Shown here: in pieces, positions 20,403-35,630 of the stretch | Layout: each line of letters opens with the position of its first letter | Numbering within the stretch: the first letter of the stretch is position 1 | Assembly (NCBI GenBank): GCA_037976565.1 | Contig: CP137666.1 | Location: 52,107,271-52,171,270, forward strand | DNA from: Mesocentrotus franciscanus | Taxonomy: Eukaryota > Echinodermata > Echinoidea > Camarodonta > Strongylocentrotidae | Direction of reading: 5' to 3' | Length of the DNA: 64,000 nucleotides | Translations under genes and position numbers: made by a program | The notes under the pieces: model-generated | The model's input: the letters and a program-made list of their open reading frames with translations, nothing else | Told to the model about the DNA's origin: nothing | The model's database searches: none

Positions 20403-23400
20403 GTAAGTTGTGATTTGTCTTGTAATGTTATACTATAGAGTCTAGGCCTACAGATTATTTACAGTAGTCTACACTAGACTATAGTCTAGGAGTATAGCGT
20501 CTACTCAATATCTTTACAAGTTTATGTTAGTTATAATTAAGAATATATTCCTGCTAGAGTCTAGATAGAAATTAGTCTGACAGTAAATTACATTTTTCAT
20601 GATCAGTGATAAATAAACCTATAACAAGCCAAGCCCAAGGTCAATCAAGATGAGGCTATGACCAGGGGCCAAGCATGGCCTGGAGAAGACCGAAGATTTC
20701 TGTCTCTTTCGTTCGTTAGCCTCTGATTTGGGTAGGGTCGGCTCCTCTCTTTAGAGACAGAACCCGACCATAGCGATTGCATTGCAAACTACCACCTCCG
20801 TCCGGGTGATAAACTTATGCCCAAAATACTACATTTTACCCGATGCATTTCCGATGCATTTATTATTGTTAATTAGGCCTAGGCTAAACTACATCGGTTC
20901 CATTTACCAGATTGACTGTATGATGCGTTTACGGGTCTTTTTTCCTGATATTCATCGCCGAAAATGAGCTCCGTGTTGAAATTCTTGCAGCCGTATTTTA
21001 AACTGTTACTGTCAATGGATGACGTCATCTTCCTTCATGCGCAGGATATGCATCGGGTAAAATGTAGTATTTTGGGCATAAGTTTACTGCCCGGACGCGG
21101 GCATTAGTTTGCTATGCAACCGCTATGGTCTGCTTCTGTATCTAAAGAGAGGAGCCGACCCTACCCAAATCAGAGGCTAACGAACGAAAGAGACAGAAAT
21201 TTTCGGTCTAGGCCTGGAGGGGTAAATTTGTCATTCTGGGGCCCGTTTCTCGAAACCAACAACAAGACAGTCATAACTTTATCCGCCAACTGCGGAGATG
21301 TCTCTGATCTTCCTAAACCGTTTCACGAAGAGCTTACTAGCTAGACATCTCGTGAAATCAATACTATCGGCGAGAGAGGAGCCAAGACATAGCCTTAGTC
21401 GCAGTTCAACCGGATAAAAAAAAGAGTAAGTTTAGGAAAACTGCAATTTTTAAAATAAATTAGTACTAAAACAGATTGAAAATGGTACCAGGCAATAAGA
21501 GGTGCAGTATACTTCAAAATTTGAGTAGATTATACCATAGAATTACTTGTAAAATATAATTGTGAGTATTTCATTTCATGACCGATGAATCGGTTTCGTT
21601 TTTTAAATGGGTACCCCCCGCCCCCCGGATATTTTCATTTGATAGTTTATAAAAATACACCCTTAAATCATTCTTAGTAAAAATACGATTATATGAAAGT
21701 TTTGTCCAATGTTTTAGGCGTCAGCACAATATTGACATGACAAAACTTCAACATTCCAAACGTTAAAACACATGTTTTAAACTATTCAGTTTACACATTT
21801 GAAGATAGAATTTATCTCGAAATTAATATGGGTCTGAAAACTAGAGAATACACTTCTGACTATGGCTTGCCTGCCGTGGCAGATTACCCATCCCTTCGAG
21901 GATTTTACAATGTGGAAATAAACATGTATAATCAGTTTAGTTAAGTACTGTAAGAAAAGCCTGAGATATAAACATGGCATATTTTAATAAGACTTTCAAA
22001 TATAAAAAATGATAAAAAGTGAATGTGTAGAAAGATCATAGCTGGATAATTTCTTGTCCCTTTTGCCAGCCATAGTCTACCCAATAAATGACATGTGATG
22101 GTGCTGCCCATCGGCTGAAAAGTTATGACAGAGATATGACGGTGTCGGAGGCGTCATAAATACTTAGTCAAGATGTTGTCCTTGATCTTGGCAGAGAGGG
22201 CTTCGTGAAGCACGTAGCAGACAAGTAGCTTACTAACGCTGATTTAGTGAAGAAGTTAGACTTATGACGGTTTCGAGAAACGGGCCCCAGAGGTCATCTG
22301 TAACTTTTGTTAATTCATTAATTTCTGATCAGTCAAGTTTTTTTTTTGACAACATACTCTATTCTCCATGTGTCGCGAACATGTTCAACTTGTGTTGGAG
22401 GCTTTTAAAAATGAATGAATAAATAAATAGACCTCTTGATCTCTAAATCTCTAGAAATGAAAGGAAAAAAAGAAGAAAGACGGAGCAACTGTAGAATACT
22501 CCATTACAAAAGTTACCAGACAACCGACATATAATTATGTAGGTTCAATAGGTTGATCAATACATCTAATCTATAATAAATCCTTCAAATAAAAGAGATT
22601 CTAGACCTTAAATTGAAATGAGAGACAATGTGAATGGTAATTACTATTCATTCAATTATCTTCATCACAATCTTTCCATGTATTGTAGAATTAGAAACGA
22701 TGTCTATTTTTTTCTTTCTCTACAGTGTACATGTATACATATCATTTTTGTTTGATAACAATGATTTGCTCTCATCTACAGATCTGAGCTAATAGTAATG
22801 CACAGGTGTAATATTTTGATTTAGAAACATGTAGTATTGTTATATAGACCCCTATAATTTATATACATGTGTGTACTGTGCATTCTGCCCAATTTAGTAT
22901 GTGAATACATGTTGATCTACATAGGCAGTTTGTCATTTTCTTGTCCTTTTTTTCTTTCCGACTGCAGCATTCTTTTTTGCAAATTTTTGGTAATCTTTGA
23001 TCTTTTCTCCTTTTCCCTAACACTGCAATGGTCCAGCACTTTTATACTTATATGTTGCTTTACCCATGTACAAAACAGGATAGCAAGCACCTGGTCAATT
23101 AAATTATACATGTACAATGAATTGACATACATGTATCAATCTTTAAAGTAGAACTCAAATACCACATAGATATACGTGTATGCTAGTAGTATAAACCTTG
23201 ATAATGAAATATCATGCTCCTAAATTTCCCTCCCCAAAAGTAATTATACCGTAGAAACACACATTACATTGTATTTCCCTTTATCGGAGCAAGGAACTCC
23301 AAAGAGAATTCCATGATTAGAGACTATATGGCTATATAACAAAAGTGTACATTGAGTTCCATTGCATGGGTCACATAGCAAGTGAACTGGTCAAGTGTGA

Positions 23401-26400
23401 AACCTTTAGTATATCACTTACAAACCTGTCCTGGGAGTAAATACCAGTACAGTACTACCAGTGAGAGACAGATACAGTGTACATGTAGATCACTTTGGTA
23501 CACTTGCATGAACATGGGAACACAAACAAGGTCTACTTTATGTTGTGCAAAAAAAGAATATTGCAGCTATGAATGAGATAGAAAAAGATTGTTTTTGAGA
23601 AAAAGCATTTTAAATCATAAATTCATAAATGGGGTAAGATCTGATCTGATGTTTAAATGATTCAGACTTTAGAGTTAGAAATCTTTCATGTTAATATATA
23701 CCCGTTATACCGGTATTTAAACAAAAAATTGTTTTCTTCAATAAATTTATTTTCTCTTGCATTTAGTTTTATTTAAGAGTCTGGGCCTTCAATTCACACA
23801 TTTATATACCGGTATGTGATTTTTTTAATTTTTTTTTTTTTTGGGGGTTCTTTACATATGAGCATCCTGGCCTTAATTTATTTTAATTTTTAAATTTTTC
23901 ATTGTGAGAATCTTGCATATTTTCAGAGATGACTTTAATTTATATACAAATAGGTTTGCATTTATGACCCATAAGGTTTCTTAACCAGTTGGTACAAAGC
24001 CCATGATAACATTGGCATGAGTCAATGGAAAGAAAGTTCATGTTGAAATCGAACATATCTAACATATTTCATATCTTGTTTTTGCCTGTGCGGTAAAATG
24101 TGCACCGGTATGCACATCTCCCCACATAGGCCTTATGTACATGTACATGTATACCTTTAAGAAGAAGATCTCTAGAGGGTCTACCATAAGAGAGACATGG
24201 AGGAGTGTTTATGGCTGTTGCTAGGCAACAAGCTCAAAACTTCTTACTCCAGCCTCTTACTGCGATACCCCCATGTGCTCCAAGCACTTCCCGTCTCAGG
24301 CACTTCAGAGCAGTGTGTCTATGATATGGTGAAAGAGAAGATTTAAAAAAAAATGTAATATGAAGTCCACTAGTCTGCTTCCAATGTGCCTGTGTTATCA
24401 ATGATTAAAGGTGGTCTACTGAGTGGGAATTTAAAGAAAAGGTTGAAGATTACAATGTAGTTACATGTGCATGGAAAATAAGCATTCTTTCAAATTTGGG
24501 ATTTATTATGAAAGAATTTTCCATTTCAAACACTTGTTCATTTTTAAAAATTTAGTTGTTGTCTCAAGAACATCCATATTTCCAATAATAAGAATAACAT
24601 CTATGGATTGCAGAAAATGTTATCCAATGTTTGCTCAGTAGGCCTATATGGAGTGTTGTATGACATACATTTTTGTAGCTTGGCTCAGTGAGCATTTCTA
24701 ATGCTGGATGCCAGATTAAATCATAAATTCTTTGCTCATAATCTAAACAAAATAATAATATTGTGCAGTATGAGCACATCAAAGTTTTTACGTAAATCAA
24801 GCAAAAATTTATTCTTCAGTATTGTTTGATTGTATTCTTCATCACTCGGGCAGCATTTCACGAAACCATCATAAGTGCAAATTTACCATAAACATTGAAA
24901 CATGTGTATTAAAAATTTAAAATTAACACAGGTTTCATGGGATGTCTGTGAAGTTGTACTTATGAGGGTATTGTGACATGATGCCCAGAAGTCAAGAACT
25001 CAATTTCACCTTGTGTATCAGGAAATCGAAAGATAAGACTCAGACCTGCCAACCAGTACGATTTAATCATATTTAGTACGATTTTTAGAAGTAAATACGA
25101 CAGTACGATTTTCCAAAAACAAAAACAAAAAAACAATTTTTTTAAATTTAATTTAAAAAAAATTTATTAAATAAATTTTATTTTGTGTGTGTGCCATTGT
25201 GTGTGCCATTTTCAATGGCAAAATTCTCATTCTGTGTTGTAAATTATCCTACCAGCATCTCACATAGGCAATTTGGGGATGTTCATTGGTTCATCAAACA
25301 CACCAGTCATGACAAAATCATGCATATTCAACCAATGCTCTATAAAAATGCTCCATGTAGGAACTGTAAGAGGCATTGATCCGGGGTTTTTTTTAAAATA
25401 CGGTACAACTTTTGTTGTTAAAATACAACTTTTAGGATTAAAGAATACAGTTTTTGAACTCCAGAGGTTGGCAGGTCTGAAGACTGCATCCTAGATTTCT
25501 TGGTGATTGTTTTTACCAACTTTAGATTGTGGTTTGAGTTTATTATGAAGTTTATTATGTCTGGTAGATACTAGATAGACAACCTGATGACCTCCTCTCA
25601 GTGACCTCTGGATCTGGTTCAAAGCATATGTTCCAGTCTGTGATTAATCATTGGTTCTAGTCACAGATGACACAGAGCGCTTCCTGTAATAGGAAATGTA
25701 TCTCAATACCTGGGTTGACATTGTGGGCAGGCAGTCTCATTGGTTCTACAACACATGCTCTGGAGTTTGGTAACCATTCCTCTATAGTGTCAGTCAGGGA
25801 CGAAACTCTACCTAAACCCAGCCCTAAGACCAGACTCTAACCTAAACCCTCTAGCACTCTTTTCACACTTGTTTTGCTTAACCCCGTACCTTGCTTAGCC
25901 CCGGACTAACTTTTTTGGCTTTTCACACACGCTGTTTTAGTCCCGTACTAAGCGCCTATCCCGGGATAAGAAAATTTGTGCTGTTCTCACTGCAATTCGT
26001 TAGCCCCGGACTAGCTGTATAGCGTGAATATATTCATTAGGGGATTTTCTGCAGCTGCGCACTTGCTCGATCACGTCGTTGAACGGTACGGCAGCATGCA
26101 CAGTAACCCTGTAAGTTGGGGCTTTGTGATCAGATCGGAAGATCAGAGCGACACCCTCGCACCTTTGATCAGTATCGGCAAAAAATATCGGCAAAAAAAA
26201 TTTGCAGAATTTTTTATTTTTTTTAATTTTTATTTTTTTAATGCCAAAATTTTTCAAGTTTTGGGCTATCAAATGCTAAAAAAAAATGCATAGCTGGGAT
26301 TATTTTGTCATTTAGAGTTGTTGTAGACCATGATTGTTGATACTAAGTGCCTTTTCATGACTTTGAAATTGATAAAATAGAGGCAAAACATGCGAGCCGC

Positions 26401-29400
26401 CATCTTGGATTTTAATGACAATGGACAAAAAATGCATGCCTACATGTACATTATAATCCAAGATGGCGGCTCGCATGTTTTGCCTCTTTCTTAGACCAAT
26501 ATTATTAATTTCAAAGTCATGAAAATGCACTAAATATCAACAAACATGGTCCACAACAACTCCAAATGACAAAATAATCCCAGCTATGCATTTTTTAAAA
26601 GCTTTTGATAGCCTAAAACTTGAAAATTTTCGCATTAAAAAAAAAAAAAAATCTGCTGATTTTTGTTCCCGATTTTTTTTGATCGGCGATCGGAATTTAT
26701 TTTCAGATCTCCCCTGATCAGCCGACGATCGGCCCCCAATCCAATGATCGGTTACAGGGTTAATGCACAGTATACAGTATCATGAGTGATCGGCAGCTCA
26801 TCAGCTGCAGTACAAGCCGTAAAATAAAATAATCAAGACAAAGCGCTAGGTAATATAACTTTGAAATATATTTAATAATAAAAAAAGGTATAATTGCATA
26901 TTAGGAACTCTGGTTGATGCGTTGGTAAATTCGGAAACTGGTCATGAATACTAACGGACGGGACTGCAATAAATGATACGTTAGCGTTGGCGACCAACGG
27001 GCATACTACGCTTAGTATACAATAAGCGTGATTAACATGACCTTTAGCACCGGTAGTGCTTTACGGGAAATGCATATTCATAAATACGTCGTCTCTGATT
27101 GGACAGTAGGTTCCTTGCTTCGCATCTGGCCAGTTCCGATACGCTCCATTGCGTAGTACTGGACTATTTTTCGCTTTTGTTCTCATTCATTTGCTTGGCA
27201 CCACAATTGAGGGGTTAGCCCTGCTTTTTTGCAGGGCCAGCTAACCCCGTACTATAGGTGGGGCTAGCTCACTTTGGTAAAATCGTGTCTGAACAGAAAG
27301 TGGAATAAGCTTAAACCCGGACTATAGGTTGGGCTATAAGACCCCCTTTAACCCCACCTATAGTCCGGGATTAAGCTAAATTTTGCCAGTGTGAAAACAG
27401 TATAACGCTAGCCATATTTTTTTGACAAAATGAAGCCTGGAGCAATTAGTGTTGGATCATCTGGATGGCCATCCTTGTACCAGCTCCTGTGATACACAAC
27501 TTCACAAGGCATCTATTTCAGTTCAAGGTTGTTTTCCCAATTTTTCATTTTTTTAGAGCTTCTTCTTTTGATACCAAAGTCTTAATTTCATCTTTTAGCT
27601 CTTCGTCTTTTTATTCTACTTTCTGTAACCTCAAGGAATTGACCTTTCTGGAAAAAAGAGGTTTTAAGGGATTTTCCTGTCTTTCATTTATTGCACATTC
27701 AAATTGTTGCAAATAATTCAATTTAATACAGTTAATTGTATCTTCCTGCCATTTGTTCAATATAAAAATGGAGCTAAACCTGTGGTGATGTGTTAGAATA
27801 GAAGATTAAGTTAGCATGTGCATGCATGAATCCACTACTTGTAACTTTGCAATCTTTCTGGCTCTGCTAAAGCCATTTGCATACACTCATTTCTTGTGTG
27901 ATGTCATTCTGAGGCTAGAAGCCGTCAGCGTTTCCATGGTAACTTAACTCCACCATTCCCTGGGGTATGTGTACATTTTCAAATCTCTTTTGTTTACCAT
28001 TCATTTGTGGTGGTTCGTAGTGAACAGGATGCTATTAAGCAATCATTGGAAACCTTCAAGTACGTTCAATTCTAGAGCTCGTTTACACCTCTAAGATCAG
28101 ACGATTATGTTTTGTATTTTATCATATTATATCTCTGTATGAGGTGTGCCAATAGTTCATTGAACTCTGAGCCCCTCCCCGCCTGAGCCCCCAATTTTTA
28201 TATTTGTATGTACATTTAAAGGGAAAGACCAGTGTTGGAAATGCCCCTCTCTCAAAAAAATGAAATGGAGGCTCTCATTACCAGTCATGTGAAAGAATAT
28301 GTTTTGACTAATACGTGATGATACAAATTTTGCCGGGAAAGTCGGGAAACCGCCTACTAATTGATATATTTGGTAAATTATTATATCTATTGGGACCAAA
28401 TAGCACGTGGTCGCGTAGTCCCATATACATCTTTCTGTGTACAGTGCTTGTAACTTTACCAAGACCGGGCCAAATTTCTTATCATTTTGATGATTCCAGA
28501 ACCTTGCAGTACACACCAATACTTATATGCTAGATGATCAACCTTTTCTGATCGATTTCACAACGTTTCTTTCACAATGCAATCGCATGACCAGAACTGG
28601 TCTTTCTCTTTAATTGTAGAGCTCGTTTACACCTGTGAGATAAATATATCAGAAATATTAAAAGATAAAATAGAGACCACTCAGGGTAGACTAGAAAAGT
28701 CGTCTTTATAGGCAGATGGTCATTATGTGCAGATTCCTGTAGTACATGTTTTTATTTGAAGGGAAATACAAAATGTGGTCTTTGTACATGTAGATGGTTG
28801 GTCTTTCTATGCAGGTGGCTACTAAAGCAGGTTTGACTGTATTGATAGGTCAGGTTTTCGATTGTTTCATCCAGTGGTGTGCCGAAAGAAGAAAGGTGTG
28901 AACGGTCCATGCAGTGATAGCATACCAGGAGAATTGTTTTGCATCAAGGTGAAGATGGTATAAGCCGTCATCATTTCCATGGCAACCCAGATACCACGTT
29001 GCCCTCAAGTGATAAATTCAAAACTACTTTGTCTGTGAAGCATTTATGGTTCATTCTAGATGATCATTTTAAACAATAAATTAAGGCCTTGTGTTATTTT
29101 CAAATATCTTTGTCTTCTATTCATTTATTTTAGAAGTTGAGACAGTATTTTAGAAGGTCATCATGTGTAATCATTGGACTAGTCCACATCTTACAGATTT
29201 AGCGATCTACATGTAGCATACGCCCTTGCAATCTACATGTACATGCACCTCCTACATGTAGGCCACCGTTCAGATATGCATGGCAAAACTTTTTTTTTTA
29301 AAATGAGGTCATAAAGTGTAATACACTGTACATGTCACTTTTCTGTATCTTATAACACAGATTTTAGTGAATATATTCAGGCCCTTTGTTGCATGCAGTT

Positions 29401-30635
29401 GCCATTCATTTAAAGGTACTATGTCCCATTTGCAGGCCAAAAAAATGAAAAGGTTAAATTCCAACGGCATTTGAAAGACAATACTAATTTAGAACTTCCC
29501 TAAAAAGAGGGGGCTTGAAAATGTCTTTAAGTGGGAAAATAATGACTATTAGTTGTCGAATCGATTTAGAAGCTATAGAGCCAGTAAGTAATAGTCTGAT
29601 TTTTCAGACCATTGTACCGAATGGTCGTACGTTTTATGCTGTGCAAAGATTCAATCAGTTTAATTTTGGCCATTACAAGAAGTGGGTTATTGATGTTGAC
29701 AAATGCTCATGTACCCTTTTCAGCTAATTTTATGTACCGTATGTTATTACCAAAGATGAAAAAAAGCCAGTCAGTCACTCAATAGTGTCTGACAGTGAAG
29801 TCTAGCAAGTAAACGGGTTTCCTTGCATAATTTGAATATTGGGACACTGCTAATGTTGAAATTTCACAGATAGGACATACATGACATATATTCATCATTC
29901 CTGCAAAGTTCTACGGAATTTGATGTTGGCTGCAAAAGGGACATAGTATCTTTAATACACATGAAAATACGGGCCGCTTACCGCATCTAGATAAATTTAT
30001 GAAAGTTTCATGCCGCAAAATAATTGAATTACAATTTACACAACATTGAAGTTTTGCAGACCTTTAAAATTTCTTGTGAAAATGGCCGTCCATACAGTTT
30101 CATGTCATGGAAGTTTCTGGTTTTATAGTAAGACAAAACTAAATGCCACTTGGTCGGAGCACTACAGTGGTTGGTCTAAGGGAAGCATGCTACAATGTAG
30201 ATCTCAGAAAAATGTTATGCATTAAAAAACATATAAATGTACCGGGTAATAACAACATTCTTCTTTGTCAATAGGCAGTGTGCCATCATGTTTTTTAAAT
30301 TGAATTTGATTCTATAGGGAAAAAAACAATAAAATTATAGGCCAGAAAGAAGAAATGGCCCTAGACAGGATTGATGTGCGATTTACATGTAGGCATTGAC
30401 AGCTAGTGAAAGCTTGAAAAGAGCTATGGAAAAAGCTATGGAGTGGGGGAGATTAAAAAAAGTGTAGATTTTGCCACAAAGAATCTCATTTTAACAACAA
30501 TGTTACAACAAGTCCAAATACATCTGCGAAAAAAAAATTACTCTGCAATTTAATTTAGGCCTAATCCATATCTTACATGTACATTTCATACATTGGTAAA
30601 TGAACTACAACTTGTTGAGAGAAACAAATATCCAT

Positions 30636-30674
<39 letters not shown>

Positions 30675-33600
30675 GGTAGGGAGTGTACAAGCTAGTAATT
30701 GTTGTAATCTTTGATTTCATTAATATTTTTCTTTCCTTGTTTTTCTCTTCCAATGCGTAGGTTGGTTGACGACAGGTGCGTTGTTCAGCCTGATGCTGGC
30801 GACCTTTCAAATCCCCCGAAAAAATTCAGAGGTAACTATAATTTACTGTTTTCTTGAATATATACATGTACGCTATTTAAAGATCAGGATAATTCTGACA
30901 AATGAAGCAAATGTCATTATTTGTTATTTTATTATAGATGCATTTACTACAGTATACATGTAGATCTGAATAGTTTGTTATAGTGCACAAGGTGATACAA
31001 CTGTTGATAAAATACATAATGTAATGTGAATGTAAAATGAAAAGAACATATATATTACCTATCAGGTTTTCATTTGATAAAAATGTATGGCATACTATAG
31101 GCCTGCTATGCAAAAATGTAAGCAATAGCCTTGAGACCCATATGTTTTTATACATTATACATGTACATGTACTGTTAGCACTGGCTTTTTGAATGGAAGA
31201 ATTCCTTGACTCAGTTTTATGATATAATAAGGTAAACATGTGTATCAGAGAGATTTGTTCTTCTGTACATTCTGATTGATTGAATATTCATAGGATGATT
31301 AGGTTATCATTTTCTTTTCGTTGGTCATCTGAATATGCCCATTTCTGTCAATGCCATAGAGAACCAGAGAATAGTCGGTACATACATTAATGTACATAAC
31401 CAAACTCACCGATACAATGTCTACAATGGTTAATGGATTAATGAGATGTATCGTCTGTTTGGAGCCAGAAGGCCAGCGTTAACTCTTTTGGCTCCCAACA
31501 GATGATATACAAATACTTACATGTACATGCAAAGTACATGTATGCCTACTTACAACACCTATTCTATTGTAAGAAATAAGAAAGTTATGAATTTTTGAAG
31601 TTGCGATCAATCAAACACAACTTGGACATACTGTGACGAGGTTACCTCCTATTTGCTCTGTACTTTAAATATTCTGAAATTTCTCTTTTCTCTGGAGAAA
31701 TTTTTTCAATCAGACATGACCCTAATTATACTTATTGCAAATAAGTTTCCATACAACCCCCGTATGAAACAAATAAATCTATTCGGTTACCAATAACTAA
31801 GAAAAATTAAAGTTTATGAAATTTCTGTATAGTGCAAATTGGAGAGAAACTCATAAGATATGTCACATTGTTGCCAATTTGTGATTCACTGATAACAACA
31901 TTAGTATCAGGGTGGACTTCCCCTTTAAGTAACATATTATCCAATGTAAATGTACACAGTCTTGAAGGGAGTCTGGTATTACTTAGCGCTTCACCTTATA
32001 TGAAGACACTGCTTCCAAAAATATGATTAACGTCCTTCATGGGATGTAATTGAATACCCGGTAACTTGCATTAGATAACCACATAAGTGACATGTGCTAT
32101 CATATTGAAATTGAATCTCCTTTTAAGAATTATGGCTGTGATGTGAAATGAATCGCGTTGGATCTAATGCATTTTCCTGGTACATGTTGGTAGAATGGAC
32201 ATGTAATTGAAGAGGGATGGGAAAAGAAAGATGGAAGAGGTATAAAGGGGTAATACATTTTGATATAATCATGAAAGGAGTTGAATGATTTATTAATTTA
32301 CAACATGTAACCAAAATAATTTATTAAAGAAAAATTTATCCTGGAAGTCGATGTAAAAATGATCAGAAAAAAAATAGATGCTTATTTTCAGGAACAAAAA
32401 TTTGAATGTAAACATTTTAGAGAGGTTAATTGATTTTGACTGCAAATTATAGACTCTATAATGAAAGACAGTGGAATCATGTTAAAAAATACAAACAAAA
32501 TTAATGTGATGTTGTTTTAATGCCATATATAGAGATGCCAACTGTTCCGTTTTTCCGTATTTGTTCCGTTTTTTGCTATGAATACGGCAGTACGTTTTTG
32601 TATGTTTTGTTACTTAAAAACAAAAACAAAACACGTTTTCTTAATTTCCGATCATGTGTGGGCTTTGTGTCGTATGTGTATTATGCACCATCTGCTTTCA
32701 ATAGGTGCTGAATCCGGGCAGCGGTTTATGTCTTCAAATGATGCATGCAGTACGGTGATACGGGGGCCCCAAATTGCGAACGTTGCGAACAACCCACGTG
32801 TTTGATTTGTACACATGTTGTACTTGCCCTGCGCTACAGTATGTACAGCATACGCGCCCAGGCCTAGCCCTGCTAGCCCCGCCGTCGCGCTCCGATGAGC
32901 ACAACATCCCTTTTGCAGTTGCAGGAAAGCGATATGTTAAGGTGAGAGATTTTTTTCAAAAATACTATTTTTAGTCAAAAAATAATGTTTTTTCCTTATA
33001 AGAATACTTTTTTGTTGTTGATGAAGGTTGGCATCTCTGCGTATATACCTCAATCATGTACATATACCTCGGTCTTAATGACGAAAAATTCAGAAACATA
33101 TCAAAATTCCTAACCCCTTACTTACGGAACTAGATGGAACCTGTATTAAGCCTATGGGAATGAGAGATTTCAGTAGTCAAAGGGTTCATTTCTTGTTCTG
33201 TCCTAGACTGCCTCTTCAAGATCTGTCCCATGAACCGTTACACTGCACAAAAACAGTTCTGGAAATCGGCTAAACCAACCATCTCAAGTGCCACCGACGC
33301 TGTCTTACTCAAGAAACTACAGGTAGGTAACCATGATGTGCTCGATATCACAGTTAGACAACGTTTCATCCACTGAGTTACTAGAAAGCCTTTTTGATTA
33401 TTTCACTTTCTCAGTTATAATGATGACAAAAACATATTTTTTCTGATACCGGTATATTATGTTTTCTTTTCCTTTTATACATGCCCTCCTGTATTTATAA
33501 TTATATGAATCCTCATTGATCAAATTTTATAACATTTCTTCACTGTTTAGCTGGGAAATGGGTATCAAATCCCTCTCCCCTCTTTGGATAACAGATGTCA

Positions 33601-35630
33601 AAATTTCTTGGCCCCATTTTACAGGATTTAATTGATTTGAAGTGTAAGGGTTCTTGATGTAACTAAATATAGGTCCACACAGTTACTAACCAGCTTGACG
33701 TTGGCTTGGATGGTAACTTCTGACCCGTCAAACTCTTTGTGTAACAGGATCTTTCAAAATTATTGTTCTTGTTTACCGGTACATGTATTTCAACTTGGAT
33801 ACCTTTACATACATGTAGCGTTATAAATGATATCATTTGGGTATTTCATTTGTTTTTAATTAAAATTCCTTCTGCTTGGCCTGCATGACAAATGCACAGT
33901 ACCGTATTGAATATTCAGCACTGACTTATGGAAAATTTACAAACACAACAATAATGATGTGGTAACGAATGCTTCAAGCACATTCCCATTCTATTTTTCT
34001 GAACTGTGAAGAAAAAAAGTGCAGTCAGAGTAAGCACAATTGCACGTGATTAATTCAACATGAATTACATTCCTTTCAGTTCTTCATGATTGAAAGTATT
34101 ATATTGTGTGCAACATGAGTATTACAGTGTTTCCCAATATTCTACATGTTGGCTAGAGGATATAATATTCTGCCGTTCCTCCGACTTGTAACCTTCTGTA
34201 CATACATGTAAGTGTATGTAGAGTAAATGTATACATTTTACATATATACATTTTGTTTGCAATATATACCATGATTTCTACCTGCACATCTACAATGTAA
34301 TTCAAAGCTCTGTGAACCCTGGATCGCGTTACATGTACAGAAATCCTACACTGTCCTTACATTGTGTTCGCTTTATGAATATAATGAAAAATTAATGATA
34401 CATGTATGCTATGGTTACTGTATTAATAATATAACAATGCTGTGATCATACCTTTACCGACCTGAATTAAAATACATTTATTTTCGATACACATGGGTAG
34501 AAAAGTATATCAGTACATATACATGTAGATCTAGGCATGATCTTAAATTAATTTGTTTTTTCTTGTAACAGAAAATAATATGAAGGGAACCTACATATTG
34601 AGATCCACTTTGAGAGAACATTTTATTTCCCACACATATACATGTAGGCTACTGTATGTGTGGCAAACACAGGATTGAACCCCAAAGTGATATTAAAGTA
34701 AATGTGTACATTTTATCCAAATTTGAACAAGCTAGCATGCCTCTGTGTGCTCTGCCTTTTCATATTGAATACAATTTAGTATAGAGCATTATTTTTTAAC
34801 ATGATAATATGATGTATATCATGTGATATTGATTTTTGCTTTGTTCAAATTATGTATATCTTGGAAATAATAATGAACCATGGTTAGGGGAAAAAACACC
34901 TTTGACATAAATTTGATTGATTTTGTGGTTCTATGTTTTGGATTTTACTGGAAAGCTGCGCATGCCTGTGTAGTCTGGGTTAATTAGAATTGGATTGTCA
35001 TTTAAGTGCCATATTTTTAGCTCAGAATATAATTTATTTATAGACATTTGAGGAACACTTTACATGTACATTTATATCCTTTGGACTACATTCTCATGTT
35101 TCTAATTACTGAATGACACTTCTACCCAGTAGAGCTTGAAACTCGAGGAAGAGAAAGAAAGAGAAAGACCCCCTGTCCACACACAACATTTTCCGTGATT
35201 AGGCGTGATTAGTTATACCGTTTCGCGATAGTTATATGATGAAATTGTGTGTGTGGACGCTTACTAACGATACGTTGTATAACGAAACGTCGTATAACGA
35301 AACGCAGGTTTGGGCATCGTTTGAACTAGAACTCAATAACTAATCACGCCTAATCACGCTTAATCACGGAAATTTTGTGTGTGGACGGAACTAGTCTAAC
35401 TGGGCGGGCTTAACGTCGGATCGCGCCCGAAAGGATACCTGACCTCTCATTTCCGCTTCCATTTCATGACCGCAGTAGCAAACTGCGCACCTATACGACA
35501 TTTAGCTGTAGAGTTTTGGGATTACTCTCTTGTGTGTGTGGACACCCTGGAATTTATACGTTGATTCTTTATACGACGTATCGTTATAGAGTTTCGGGAT
35601 AAATTGTTTTGTGTGTGGACACGCTGCATG

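Larger units (their letters stand above)
20403..30760. other. ITPR intron 1 (10.4 kb)
   Basis: Contains a long palindrome (20687-21209), an inverted-end element (21238-22288), elements at 25041-25479 and 25856-27401, TTAA MITEs at 28216-28613 and 29410-29955, a GA run near 30638, an X-box-like motif (24217) and many TACATGTA words. Stretches 22290-25040 and 29956-30635 show no recognised element. Confidence 0.75.
30832..33206. other. ITPR intron 2
   Basis: Contains a GGAGCCAGAAGG hairpin (31448-31510), a possible right end of a TTAA element (GTGGACTTCCCCTTTAA, 31911-31928) and an inverted-end element at 32531-33038. Otherwise AT-rich and unremarkable. Confidence 0.65.

Noticed and set aside
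26000..26530. Frames on both strands of similar length
   Set aside because: Consequence of the palindrome; no protein signature.
28157..28533. 120-codon minus-strand frame, partly repeated at 62035-62352
   Set aside because: The similarity comes from two copies of one TTAA MITE; no conserved full-length frame.
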